NCBI GenBank assembly: GCA_020849475.1
Contig: JADLGE010000037.1
Span: 1-64,000 of the forward strand
Direction of reading: 5' to 3'
Length of the DNA stretch: 64,000 nt
From: Gammaproteobacteria bacterium
GTDB lineage: Bacteria > Pseudomonadota > Gammaproteobacteria > Ga0077536
This document shows positions 35,803 through 44,695 of this stretch, one piece after another. Made by a program: the position numbers and the translations under genes. The first letter of the stretch is position 1, and each line of letters begins with the position of its first letter. The notes under the pieces are model-generated. The model did no database searches. It was not told the DNA's origin and saw nothing but the letters and a program-made list of their open reading frames with translations.

Positions 35803-36021
35803 CTATTCGAGGTCGCGCCAATCGCGGGCGCGGACCGTGACCGTCAGTCCCAACATGCGCAACACCTGCATGGCGCGTCCCAGTTCGACGGTCGGCTTGC
35901 CGTTCTCGAGATCCGACAGAAATCGATTCCCGACGCCAGCCAAAGCGGCCAATTCTCCCTGTCTGAGCTTCTGTAAGCGCCGTTCGGCACGAATCACTCG
36001 ACCAAGCTCTTCAGGTGACAT
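35803..36021 (-). CDS. hipB: HipB-like antitoxin, XRE-family regulator
   Basis: A 72-residue helix-turn-helix protein: LGRVIRAERRLQKLRQGELAALAGVGNRFLSDLENGKPTVELGRAMQVLRMLGL. This is the HipB pattern, including the RFLSDLENGKPTVELG stretch. It should dimerise, repress its own promoter and bind the HipA-like protein. Upstream sequence contains a perfect palindrome and a related half-site flanking a plausible promoter. The E. coli HipB C-terminal tail is shortened to a few residues (RDWRDLE). Confidence 0.88.
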   Translation of the reverse strand: MSPEELGRVIRAERRLQKLRQGELAALAGVGNRFLSDLENGKPTVELGRAMQVLRMLGLTVTVRARDWRDLE

Positions 36022-36030
36022 ATTGCTTTC

Positions 36031-36040
36031 GTACGGGAAT
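36031..36040 (-). promoter_or_regulatory. Half-site related to the hipB palindrome
   Basis: On the minus strand ATTCCCGTAC, matching half of the palindrome at 36118-36139. It lies 10 bases upstream of the hipB start, downstream of the predicted promoter. Confidence 0.5.
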
Positions 36041-36061
36041 AAAACGTGGCAAGACGCAGCA

Positions 36062-36090
36062 AGAGTAGGAACTCTCCCGAACTATCGCAA
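36062..36090 (-). promoter_or_regulatory. Putative hipBA promoter
   Basis: Minus strand TTGCGA (36090-36085), 17-base spacer, TACTCT (36067-36062). It is bracketed by the full palindrome upstream and the half-site downstream, a layout expected for an autorepressed toxin-antitoxin promoter. Confidence 0.5.
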
Positions 36091-36117
36091 TAGCGACTAT
36101 GCAGGTCGATTCGTAAT

Positions 36118-36139
36118 TTCATTCCCTTACGGGAATGAA
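36118..36139. promoter_or_regulatory. Palindromic operator candidate for HipB
   Basis: TTCATTCCC-TTAC-GGGAATGAA: perfect nine-base arms with a four-base spacer in the hipBA upstream region, which is AT-rich compared with its surroundings. E. coli HipB also binds spaced palindromes in its own promoter. The remaining gap to the glycerate kinase gene shows no other feature. Confidence 0.65.
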
Positions 36140-36217
36140 TCGATAGGCGACGGCAAGGCTTGGCCGGCGCTGAGCCCCACAACCGCTCAGCGCCCTATCC
36201 GCACAGGGCCGCCAGAC

Positions 36218-37375
36218 TTAAAGTGATGGATGAAGTTTGGAAAGAAGCGCCAACCACAGGCCAAGGCGCACTCCGGCTTGGGTCACATTCGAACAAGCAT
36301 CTCGCAGTGCATCGGCAACAGCGCAAGGCTCGGTGACGGCCGCCTCGAGTGCATCGAACAGACCGGACCGCCACAGCGCCTCGGTCGCCTGCACACTGCC
36401 ACCGATGGCGACCACCGGAATGCCCATCTCGTGCGCCAGGCGGGCAACACCGGCCGGCGCCTTGCCGAACAGGGTCTGCGCATCCACCCTGCCCTCCCCC
36501 GTGACGACCAGGCTCGCCCCATGCAGATGGTGTCGGAGCCCGACAGCTTCCATCACCACCTCGACGCCGGGCCGCAGCTGGCCGTTCAGCACCAACAGCA
36601 AGGCGGCGCCCAGACCGCCGGCTGCACCGGCGCCAGGACGCTCCGCCACCTGCCAACCGCAGCTTTGCTCGAGCAAAGAGAAGAGCTGGCGCAGGTTGCG
36701 GTCGAGGGTCACGACGTCGGCGGCACTGGCCCCTTTCTGGGGACCGAATACCGCCGCGGCGCCACGCACCCCGCACAGGGGATTGTCGACATCGCTGGCG
36801 ATATCGATGCGGGTGTGACACAGGCGTGGATCGAGCTCACGCACATCGAGCGCGGCAATGTCGGCAAGGCTGGCACCGGCCAGGGGTTCGATGATTGCGA
36901 CACCGTCGCCGTCAAAGAAGCGCACGCCCAGGGCTTGCAGCATGCCGGCGCCGCCGTCGACGGTGGCCGAGCCGCCCAGCCCGACCACCAGGTGTCGCGC
37001 CCCACGCTCGAGACAGGCGAGGATCATCTGCCCGACGCCAAAGCTCGAGGTCCGCAATGGCGAGCGGCGCGCCGCCGGAATTTTGTCGAGGCCAATGACT
37101 TCAGCAATTTCGATGAGCGCGCGGTGGCCGTCGTCCAGCACACCGTAGCGCGCCGATATGGGTTGCCCCAGCGCATCACGCACTTCGACAGCATGCAGAC
37201 TCACGCGCGTACTCGCGGCCATGGCCTGCAAGGTCCCCTCGCCGCCATCGGCCATCGGCACTTCGATGATTTCGAGCGCGGGAAGCACGCGTCGCAGACC
37301 AACGGCCAGGGCGGCGGCCACTTCGGCGGCACTCAGACTTTCCTTGAAGGAATCGGGCGCAATCACGACTTTCAT
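36218..37375 (-). CDS. Glycerate 2-kinase (GlxK/GarK type)
   Basis: A 385-residue class I glycerate kinase forming 2-phosphoglycerate from glycerate and ATP. Family motifs: MKVVIAPDSFKESLSAAEVA at the N-terminus, VPMADGGEGT, GLGGSATVDGGAGMLQALG, GAGAAGGLGAAL, and VTGEGRVDAQTLFGKAPAGVA near residue 285. The ATG at 37375 starts the conserved N-terminus; the open frame extends 10 codons further. It works in glyoxylate/glycerate assimilation. No tartronate semialdehyde reductase gene is adjacent. Confidence 0.93.
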   Translation of the reverse strand: MKVVIAPDSFKESLSAAEVAAALAVGLRRVLPALEIIEVPMADGGEGTLQAMAASTRVSLHAVEVRDALGQPISARYGVLDDGHRALIEIAEVIGLDKIPAARRSPLRTSSFGVGQMILACLERGARHLVVGLGGSATVDGGAGMLQALGVRFFDGDGVAIIEPLAGASLADIAALDVRELDPRLCHTRIDIASDVDNPLCGVRGAAAVFGPQKGASAADVVTLDRNLRQLFSLLEQSCGWQVAERPGAGAAGGLGAALLLVLNGQLRPGVEVVMEAVGLRHHLHGASLVVTGEGRVDAQTLFGKAPAGVARLAHEMGIPVVAIGGSVQATEALWRSGLFDALEAAVTEPCAVADALRDACSNVTQAGVRLGLWLALLSKLHPSL

Positions 37376-37466
37376 GGTCGCAATGTAAACCAGCGGCATG
37401 ACCAATGGGCCGCGGCATCACGCGGGCGTATGGCGATCCCCGCGGCCGACGCGCGCGGCGCGGCGC

Positions 37467-40400
37467 TCAGAACAGGCGACGGCGGCTACGTGGTCCGGCC
37501 TGGCGCTGTCCCAAACCGCCGACCAGCGCGGTGCGCACGCGCAACATCGTTGCGGTATCGAGTGATTTCAGAAATTCGATGTCGCCGCCATTCTTGATGG
37601 CTACCAGCTCGCCGCCCACCAGCGCGAGGTGCTGGTGAGCGAGCGCCGGCACGCGCGTGCCGGGCAGCACCGTACCCGCCAGGTTCAAGGGATCGACCGC
37701 CGCCAGGCGCACCACGCCGCCTTCATCGTCACGCTTGGCGCAATCACGCAGCGCGGCAACGGCATCCGGCAAGGCAAACTGCTCGCCCGTGGCGCCGGCC
37801 ACGAAACGTCCACCGCGAATTTCGCCAGCGGACTCCAGACGACGCAACGCGCGCAGCAGCAGGCGCCACGGCGGCAGCGCGGCTTCGCGCTCGACGATGC
37901 GCCGAAACACCACGCCATAGCGACCCAACACCACCCGCGCGATGGTTTCGATGGTGTCTTCGTCCAGACCTTCGTTGAGTGCATCGCCGCCGCTGCGGGG
38001 ACGCACCAGCCGATCCCAGCGGCCGGCGTCTTCGATGCCGGGCAAGGTGCTGCGACGCGCGCGTCTGCCGAGCGGATTGCGTCGCGCCAAGGGCGTGGTC
38101 AAAGCGCGCAGGCCGACGAAGCTGTCACAGGTCACGAGGCCAACGGCGGCCAATTCATCCAGCGCGTTTTCCACCTGGCTGCGCAGCAGGCCGCGGACGC
38201 CGGCGATGTCATCGAAAAACGCCGCCCCACGCGCTTCGATATAGCCGAGCACCTGGCGCGCGGCGCTGCTGATCTGGCAACCATCCTCGGGCCCGGCGAC
38301 CGCCAGCCATGCCTGCAATTGACTGCGCGCGACCAGACTGACGGGCGTGGTGCGCAAAGTGCCGGCGAGTCGCGGTGCGGTGCTGCGCTTTGGACTCAAG
38401 CGCAGCCACACATAACGCCCGGCGCGAATCGCCTCGTCGAGCATGCGGCTGTCGTAACCGCGCACGCGCGCCGGCAGGATCTCGCTCTCCCAGGCCGCCA
38501 CCGGCGCTTCGAATCCAGACAGTTGGGTGAGCACCGCCTGCAGCCCGGCGCTGCCTTCGACACGCGATGCAGGCGAGACACTCTGCCAGTCCAACAGAAA
38601 GCGTGCGAACACCGCCGCCGGCACTGCCTCGATTTCCTGGCGCAGGCGATTGAGCGTGTATCGATGGATGCGCGCCAGCAGGCGTCGCTCGCACCACTGC
38701 GTGGGCTCCGCGAATTCTTCGCTGAAATGACCACGCAGCGCGATGCCGGCCTGTTCCAGCGCGAGCAAAGCCTGCTCCACCTCGCGCGGCGCGCACGGCA
38801 AAGCCATGGCCAAGGCCGTGGCGGTGGTCGGGCCGGCGATTTCGAGGCGACTGCGCACCAAGGACTTGATGGCTTCCTCGCGTGCCGGCGGCGCGGGCCC
38901 GGCATAGGCGGCGGCCGCCTCACTCATGCACAGTTCGGCCGCCGGCTCGAGCGCCAGCAATTCGTGTCGCCTCTCGGTGGCGCACCAGCCGCTCACGCGT
39001 CCTTGCCACCCTACCGCGCGACCGCGCTCGAACAGCGTACGCAGGGCGTCGGCGAGCCACGCGCCGTCGTCGCCCTCAGCACCGGCGATGTGTTGAACTT
39101 CGTCGCCACTGGCCACGCCGAGCATCAACAGCGCATCGTGCAGTTCCTCGGCGTTGCGCGCGCTGGGCCACACTTCGTCGCGCACGCGTGCAATGGCCGC
39201 CGCATCGAGCGCGGCGAGATCCTTGGCGGCGGCGCTGTCCAGCCAGCGGCGACTGCTGACCGCCTGCGTGCGGCGCTCTTCGAGCGGCGCGTCGTCGAGA
39301 AATGCATAGGGATTGGCGTTCAAGACCTGCAAGGCGAACGGCGAGGGTTCGGTCAGATCGCGCGCCACCAGTTGCTTGCGCCCGGCAGCCATGTCGCGCA
39401 GCAGGTTTTCGAGCGCGACGATGTCCATCGCCTCGTGCAGGCAGTCATCCAGCGCCTGGTTGACCAGCGGGTGATCGGGCACCTCGCGGCGTCCGCCGAG
39501 ATTCTCCGCACACGCCAATTGATCCGGAAACACCAGCGCCGCGAGGTCATCCGCGTTCATGCGCAGCAGGCGCGGCGGCGTCTTGCGGCCGGCGCGAAAG
39601 CGCTCGATGGCGAGCGCACAGCCCGCCACCCAGCGCCAGCGCACGGTGAACATCGGCGCTGTCAGCACGGCCTGAATGAGCACGTCGCGTACGCTGTCGG
39701 CGTTGAGATAACGCCACACGTCATCCAGCGCGAAACTGTGCACCGCGCCGAGCGACAACACGATGGCATCCTCGACGGCGGCTGCCTGCAGTTCGAAATT
39801 GAAAGTGCGACAGAAACGTTTGCGCAGCGCCAGTCCCCAGGCCTTGTTCAAGCGACTGCCGAAAGGCGAATGGATGACGAGCTGCATGCCGCCCGATTCA
39901 TCGAAGAAGCGCTCCATGACCAAGGTCTGCTGGGTCGGCATCGCGCCCAGCGCGCGATAGCCGACCGTGAGGTAGTCGGCGGCCTGCCGCGCAGCCACCA
40001 CACCCACGCCTTCTATCGCTGCCAGGCGACGCGCCAGCGCGCTCGCATCGCCGCCCGCCTCGTCCAACATCCGCGCGGCGGTTTCCCTTAAACGCGCAAC
40101 CGCCCGCGACAACTCCGCGCTGCGCGACGGCGCCTCGCCCAGCCAGAACGGCATGTTGGGCGGCTCGCCCTGTGCGTCTTCGACCCGCAGGCCGGCGGCC
40201 TCGACGCGCAACACGCGCCACGACGTATTACCGAGTTGGAAGATGTTGCCTGGCAGACTCTCGATGGCGAAGTCTTCGTTGACCGTGCCGACGCGCTCGC
40301 CCTGCGGCTCGGCGATGACGTCATAGTCGGCGTTATCGGGGATCGCGCCCCCGCAGGTGACGGCCGTCAGCCGCGCGCCACGCCGCGCACTCAGGCGGCC

Positions 40401-41840
40401 ATTGACGTCATCGAGATGCAGATAGGCCGAGCGACGCCCGTGGCCAAAGCTGAAGCCCTCGGCCAGCATGCGCACCACGGTATCGAATTCCGTGCGCGGC
40501 AAGGCGCGGTATGGCCACGTGGCGCGGTACATCTCGTAGAGTTCATCCATGCCGCGCTCGCCCATCGCCACTTCGGCGACGATCTGCTGCGCCAGCACGT
40601 CACGCGGACCGGGCGGCACTTCGACGATATCGAGCTCATCGCGCGCGACCATGTCCAGCAGCGCGATGGATTCAATCAATTCGTCGCGCGTCTGCGGGAA
40701 CAGACGTGCGCGGGCAATGCCGTCGACCGCGTGGCCGGCACGGCCAGCGCGCTGCAGGAACATCGACAAGGTCCGCGTGGCGCCCAACTGGCACACCAGG
40801 TCGACATCGCCGATATCGATGCCGAGTTCCAGCGAGGCGGTCGCCACCAGCACTTTCAACTGGCCGCGCTTGAGGCGCGTCTCGGCATCGAGGCGACGCT
40901 CACGCGACATGCTGCCATGGTGCGCGCAGACCTTGTCGTCACCGAGTTCGTCGGCCAAGGCGCGCGCCAGGCGCTCGGCCATGCGCCGAGTGTTGACGAA
41001 CACCAGCGTGCTGCGATGGCCGTTGACGAGTTCGATCATGCGCGCCCGCAGTTCGCCGGCAACTTCAGCGGAGATCACCGTTTCCAGCGGCGACGGTGGC
41101 ATTTCGATGGCGAGATCGCGAGCGCGCTTGTGGCCTTCGTCGACGATCGCACAGAGCGGCGCGGTGTCACCTTGCGCGCCATGTGGTTGGCCGCACAGAA
41201 ATTCCGCGACGCGCTCTATCGGTCGCTGGGTTGCCGACAGTCCGACGCGCACGGCAGGCCGCGGCGTGAGCGCATCGAGCCGCGCCAGACTCAAGGCCAG
41301 GTGCGCGCCGCGCTTGTTGCCGACCAGCGCGTGAATTTCATCGATGATGACGGTGCGCACCGTGCGCAGCATGTCGCGCCCACTGTCGCTGGTCAGCAGG
41401 ATGTAGAGCGATTCGGGCGTGGTGACCAGGATGTGCGGCGGACGCTTGCGCATGAGCGTGCGGGCGGCGGCCGGTGTATCGCCAGTGCGCACCGCGGTGG
41501 TGATGGCCGGCGCGTCTCCGAGTTCCTCGGCAAGCAGGGCCTGGATGCCGGCCAGCGGCCGTTCGAGATTGCGTTGGATGTCGTTGCTGAGCGCTTTCAG
41601 CGGCGATACGTACAGCACCGCCGTCTCCTGACACAGGCTGCCATCGCGGGCCTGCGCGGCGAGCTCGCTCAGCGCGGTCAGGAATGCCGCGAGGGTTTTA
41701 CCCGAGCCGGTAGGCGCGGCCACCAGGGTGTGCCGACCCGCTTCGAGCGCCGCCCAGGCACGCGTCTGGCACGGCGTGGCAGCGGCAAAGCTGGCGTTGA
41801 ACCAGCGCTGGACGGCGGCATCGAAAGCGGCAGCGGGCAT
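37467..41840 (-). CDS. lhr: Lhr-family ATP-dependent helicase, large form
   Basis: A 1457-residue superfamily 2 helicase close in size to E. coli Lhr (1538). Motif I is AAPTGSGKTLAAF (near residue 40), motif II DEIH, motif III GLSATQRP, and motif VI FLQRAGRAGHAVDG. The Lhr winged-helix/core section and a long C-terminal domain follow; the C-terminal region resembles the Lhr-CTD linked to nucleic acid repair (GLRALTTPLARRNPLG near the end). It unwinds RNA:DNA or DNA with 3'-5' polarity. The Lhr-associated exonuclease gene is not adjacent; the upstream neighbour (HDOD gene) is 64 bases away on the same strand. Confidence 0.93.
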   Translation of the reverse strand: MPAAAFDAAVQRWFNASFAAATPCQTRAWAALEAGRHTLVAAPTGSGKTLAAFLTALSELAAQARDGSLCQETAVLYVSPLKALSNDIQRNLERPLAGIQALLAEELGDAPAITTAVRTGDTPAAARTLMRKRPPHILVTTPESLYILLTSDSGRDMLRTVRTVIIDEIHALVGNKRGAHLALSLARLDALTPRPAVRVGLSATQRPIERVAEFLCGQPHGAQGDTAPLCAIVDEGHKRARDLAIEMPPSPLETVISAEVAGELRARMIELVNGHRSTLVFVNTRRMAERLARALADELGDDKVCAHHGSMSRERRLDAETRLKRGQLKVLVATASLELGIDIGDVDLVCQLGATRTLSMFLQRAGRAGHAVDGIARARLFPQTRDELIESIALLDMVARDELDIVEVPPGPRDVLAQQIVAEVAMGERGMDELYEMYRATWPYRALPRTEFDTVVRMLAEGFSFGHGRRSAYLHLDDVNGRLSARRGARLTAVTCGGAIPDNADYDVIAEPQGERVGTVNEDFAIESLPGNIFQLGNTSWRVLRVEAAGLRVEDAQGEPPNMPFWLGEAPSRSAELSRAVARLRETAARMLDEAGGDASALARRLAAIEGVGVVAARQAADYLTVGYRALGAMPTQQTLVMERFFDESGGMQLVIHSPFGSRLNKAWGLALRKRFCRTFNFELQAAAVEDAIVLSLGAVHSFALDDVWRYLNADSVRDVLIQAVLTAPMFTVRWRWVAGCALAIERFRAGRKTPPRLLRMNADDLAALVFPDQLACAENLGGRREVPDHPLVNQALDDCLHEAMDIVALENLLRDMAAGRKQLVARDLTEPSPFALQVLNANPYAFLDDAPLEERRTQAVSSRRWLDSAAAKDLAALDAAAIARVRDEVWPSARNAEELHDALLMLGVASGDEVQHIAGAEGDDGAWLADALRTLFERGRAVGWQGRVSGWCATERRHELLALEPAAELCMSEAAAAYAGPAPPAREEAIKSLVRSRLEIAGPTTATALAMALPCAPREVEQALLALEQAGIALRGHFSEEFAEPTQWCERRLLARIHRYTLNRLRQEIEAVPAAVFARFLLDWQSVSPASRVEGSAGLQAVLTQLSGFEAPVAAWESEILPARVRGYDSRMLDEAIRAGRYVWLRLSPKRSTAPRLAGTLRTTPVSLVARSQLQAWLAVAGPEDGCQISSAARQVLGYIEARGAAFFDDIAGVRGLLRSQVENALDELAAVGLVTCDSFVGLRALTTPLARRNPLGRRARRSTLPGIEDAGRWDRLVRPRSGGDALNEGLDEDTIETIARVVLGRYGVVFRRIVEREAALPPWRLLLRALRRLESAGEIRGGRFVAGATGEQFALPDAVAALRDCAKRDDEGGVVRLAAVDPLNLAGTVLPGTRVPALAHQHLALVGGELVAIKNGGDIEFLKSLDTATMLRVRTALVGGLGQRQAGPRSRRRLF

Positions 41841-41904
41841 GGCCGGAGGTTAACCCGTCGCGGCGCTCGCTGCCACGGGCGCAACCGCCCGCGCTGAACA
41901 GCAG

Positions 41905-43152
41905 TCACGTCAGTGCTTGTTGCAGAGCATCGATACGCGCGCGCGCCTCGCGGATGATATCCATGCTGAGTTCCGGCGTGACCGCCGTGCCGAGGATACG
42001 CATGGCCTTGATAGTTTCAGGTCGCGGCAACTGCCGGGCTTTCCGTAAGCTGATCAGGCTGTGGTAGCGCGCACAGATCACCACTTCGGCAAGGCGCGCC
42101 ACGCCTTCGACTTCGTAGGACCAGTCCGTCACATGCCCGACTGCCTCGACCACGCCGTCACCCAGTTGCCAGTGGCGGCAGATGACTTTGCTCAGGCGTG
42201 CGGTATAGGCCGCCAGCGTGCGCTCGACGCGCGTGGCGTCCTTCAGCAACTGCGGTTGCTGGGATAAACGTTCCAGCACCACGTAGGCGCCGATGTTGGA
42301 CAACAAGCCCGCCACCAGAGCCTGGTCCGCAGCGACACCGTTGACGCGCGTGGCGATGACAGACGCCGTCGCGCCAATGCGCACCGCCTCGATGACCAGT
42401 TCGCCAAAGCGCTCGCGCAGTCTCGGCGAATTGGCATTGAATAAATCCTTCAGGGAGAAACACACCACCAGTTCGCCGACCGTGAACATGCCGATGCGAT
42501 TGACTGCGTCGCGCAGGTTGCTGATGGTACTGTCGCCGCGGCACAGGGGGCTGTTCGCGACTTTGAGAATCTTGGCGGCCAGGGCCGGATCGGCAGCCAG
42601 CAAATCGGCGACCTTGCGGCTGTCGGCGGCGGCCTGAGAGATGGCCGAACGCACCCGTAGCGCATGGTCGGGCAAACTCGGCAGCTTCAAACGATCAGCG
42701 AGGATGTCACCTTCCAGATCGCGAAACAGGTCGCTCGTTTCATCCAGCGCCGCCTCGGCGTCTTCGGGCCGCGCGCGCGGAACCCGCAGCGATGCCTCGC
42801 GCAGCAAGGCCACTTCGCCGCGCGCCATCTTCGCGCACAGCACCGGCCCCAGCGCACGCACATCGAACAAGGCAGGACGCAGCGGCGCCAGCGGATTGGC
42901 GGCGTCGGAAGAGCCGCTCGCAATCATTTTGGAATTACCGTCGGAGTCGAGCAGCACCACGTTGCCGTCGAGCAGAAAATAATCGCTGTCATCCTCACTG
43001 CCGCGCGTCAGCACCAGGTCGCCGTCGCGAAAGCGCTTCAGCGCGGTGCGGCCCGCCGCGACGATGAGTTGCTCCGCCGACAGTTGCGCGAACGGCGCGA
43101 ATGGCCGCAGGCGTCCCGGCATGACGGATTCCTGGTTGCGCTGTGGAAGCAT
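41905..43152 (-). CDS. HDOD signalling protein with degenerate cyclic-nucleotide-binding-like N-terminus
   Basis: About 415 residues. The N-terminal ~130 residues resemble a CAP-type effector domain (FAPFAQLSAEQLIVAAGRTALKRFRDGDLVLTRG, then DYFLLDGNVVLLDSDG), but the phosphate-binding cassette is not recognisable. The HDOD domain runs from about residue 170 to 370 (LPSLPDHALRVRSAISQA, KILKVANSPLCRG, AVNRIGMFTVGELVV). HDOD proteins lack HD-hydrolase metal residues and act in signalling and motility networks. The ATG at 43152 has GAGAA five bases or so upstream; a later ATG at 43122 is possible. Confidence 0.82.
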   Translation of the reverse strand: MLPQRNQESVMPGRLRPFAPFAQLSAEQLIVAAGRTALKRFRDGDLVLTRGSEDDSDYFLLDGNVVLLDSDGNSKMIASGSSDAANPLAPLRPALFDVRALGPVLCAKMARGEVALLREASLRVPRARPEDAEAALDETSDLFRDLEGDILADRLKLPSLPDHALRVRSAISQAAADSRKVADLLAADPALAAKILKVANSPLCRGDSTISNLRDAVNRIGMFTVGELVVCFSLKDLFNANSPRLRERFGELVIEAVRIGATASVIATRVNGVAADQALVAGLLSNIGAYVVLERLSQQPQLLKDATRVERTLAAYTARLSKVICRHWQLGDGVVEAVGHVTDWSYEVEGVARLAEVVICARYHSLISLRKARQLPRPETIKAMRILGTAVTPELSMDIIREARARIDALQQALT

Positions 43153-43264
43153 CAGTTCTCGTGGCTTTATAGTGTGGCCCGCGTTTCCAAGCGCGAACGA
43201 TTCCCGACGCGCCCGTATCGGCACGAGGCGGGTGCGGCTTTACCCCCTACCCAGAGCGAACATC

Positions 43265-43738
43265 ATGGCTCGTGACGTACGCATCGAAATGCGCGCCATC
43301 GGCGTCATCCATACCGACGTGGCCGACGATGAGGTGGCGCGGCGCCGGCGCGAAATGGTCTCGACCATCGAAGTGTGGCCGGCCTACCGCGACGGCCTGC
43401 TCGGCATCGAGGGCTACTCCCATCTGTTCGTGCTGTTCGCGCTGGACCGCGCAGCGCCGCCAACGCACCTGACCGCCCATCCGCGTGGCGACACCTCGCA
43501 GCCGGCACAAGGCGTGTTCGCGGCCCGCGGGCGCAATCATCCCAATGGCCTCGGTTTGGCGGTGGTTGAACTGCTGGCGGTGGATGGCGCGCGTCTGACC
43601 GTGCGCAAACTCGATGCGTATGACGGCACGCCGCTGCTCGATCTGAAACCCTACGACAGCTACGACGTGGTCGAGGCGCCGCGCGTACCGGACTGGTGGC
43701 GGCGACGCGCGCTCACGCCGCGTGGCGATCTACGGTAA
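43265..43738 (+). CDS. trmO: tRNA (adenine(37)-N6)-methyltransferase TrmO
   Basis: A 157-residue TsaA/YaeB-fold protein, which methylates the t6A37 of threonine tRNA. Motifs: IGVIHTDV at the N-terminus, GLLGIEGYSHLFVLFALDR, HPRGDTSQPAQGVFAARGRNHPNGLGLAVVELL, LDAYDGTPLLDLKPYDSYD. It is shorter than E. coli TrmO because it lacks the C-terminal appended domain, as in many species. It is divergent from the HDOD gene and followed 30 bases later by the IalB-like gene. Confidence 0.88.
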   Translation: MARDVRIEMRAIGVIHTDVADDEVARRRREMVSTIEVWPAYRDGLLGIEGYSHLFVLFALDRAAPPTHLTAHPRGDTSQPAQGVFAARGRNHPNGLGLAVVELLAVDGARLTVRKLDAYDGTPLLDLKPYDSYDVVEAPRVPDWWRRRALTPRGDLR

Positions 43739-43768
43739 AGTGCCCGGCAGTCCGACAACCACCGCATC

Positions 43769-44275
43769 ATGAGCCCAACGCTTCGTCATCTGGTCATCAT
43801 TACCACGCTGTGGGCCGCGGCTCTGGGTGTGCAGGCACAAGACACGCAGCAGGTCTTCGGTAGCTGGACCTTACGCTGCTCCGGACCGGGCGCCGACGCG
43901 GGCGCTGATTGCATGATGTTCCAGAACCTGGTGCAAAAGGCCGGCGGTCAACCGGTGCTGCAATTCGGCATCGGCATGGCGCCGCCCGATGGATTGCCCA
44001 CGGTGCTGGTCAGCCTGCCATTGGGCATTGCCTTGCCGCCCGGCATCACGGTGCAGATCGACAGCGGCGCAGCGGCGATTTTTCCCATCGAACGCTGCGA
44101 ACCCGACGGTTGTCGTGCGAGCTTCAAGATGCGCGACGCCACCGTGCAGCAACTCTCGCAAGGGCAGCAGCTGCGGCTGACCTTCTATGACGGCGAACGC
44201 AAACCACTCAAGGTGTCATTGTCCCTCGAGGGTTTCGGCGCCGCCTTCAAGGCCCTTGCCGCCGCCCAGCACTGA
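43769..44275 (+). CDS. Invasion-associated locus B (IalB) family protein, exported
   Basis: A 168-residue secreted protein with signal peptide (LVIITTLWAAALGVQA) and the IalB pattern: VFGSWTLRCSG, DCMMFQNLVQKAG, LPTVLVSLPLGIALPPGITVQID and FPIERCEPDGCRASFKM. Four conserved cysteines suggest disulfides in the periplasm. Its molecular role is not known outside Bartonella, where the namesake is linked to invasion. Its last 60 bases overlap the 3' end of the DUF192 gene on the other strand. Confidence 0.82.
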   Translation: MSPTLRHLVIITTLWAAALGVQAQDTQQVFGSWTLRCSGPGADAGADCMMFQNLVQKAGGQPVLQFGIGMAPPDGLPTVLVSLPLGIALPPGITVQIDSGAAAIFPIERCEPDGCRASFKMRDATVQQLSQGQQLRLTFYDGERKPLKVSLSLEGFGAAFKALAAAQH

Positions 44276-44695
44276 AGCGCGGTCACCCACCGCCAGGCCC
44301 AGGCTGCGCGCTTCGCCGCCCTGCAACTCCAGCACGTAGCGCACCAGCGCTGGCGCCGTGATCAAGGCCAGCGATTCGGGCGTGGTGCGTTCACCTATCC
44401 ACACCACTTCGCCGCACTCGTCGAGGAACAACATGTCGAGCGACAGCGGCGTGTTCTTCATCCACATGGTGGCGATGACTGGTGTGCCGAAATCAAACAG
44501 CATGCCGTGACGCGCCGGCAGCGAAGTACGCCCCATGAGTCCCGCGCTGCGCTGTTCGGCGCTGCGCGCGACTTCGACTTCGAAATCCACCCGCACCGCA
44601 TCGCTGCGCACCACGCTGAGCGCACGCACCGGCAAGGGCTCATGCGCCAGCGCGCCGCCCGCACACAGGCACAGCAGCAGCGCCCATGGTTTCAT
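44216..44695 (-). CDS. DUF192 family protein, exported
   Basis: A 159-residue protein with signal peptide (MKPWALLLCLCAGGALA) and a DUF192 fold: VDFEVEVARSAEQRSAGLMGRTSLPARHGMLFDF, MWMKNTPLSLDMLFLDECGEVVWI, then YVLELQGGEARSLGLAVGDRAS. The function is unknown. Its start overlaps the photolyase stop (ATGA), so it is coupled to that gene. Its final 20 codons lie antisense to the end of the IalB-like gene. Confidence 0.9.
   Translation of the reverse strand: MKPWALLLCLCAGGALAHEPLPVRALSVVRSDAVRVDFEVEVARSAEQRSAGLMGRTSLPARHGMLFDFGTPVIATMWMKNTPLSLDMLFLDECGEVVWIGERTTPESLALITAPALVRYVLELQGGEARSLGLAVGDRASVLGGGKGLEGGAETLEGQ

Noticed and set aside
37629-41897. Long plus-strand open frames (820 and 553 codons) opposite lhr
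   Set aside because: They mirror the helicase gene, with shadow-like composition and no motif.
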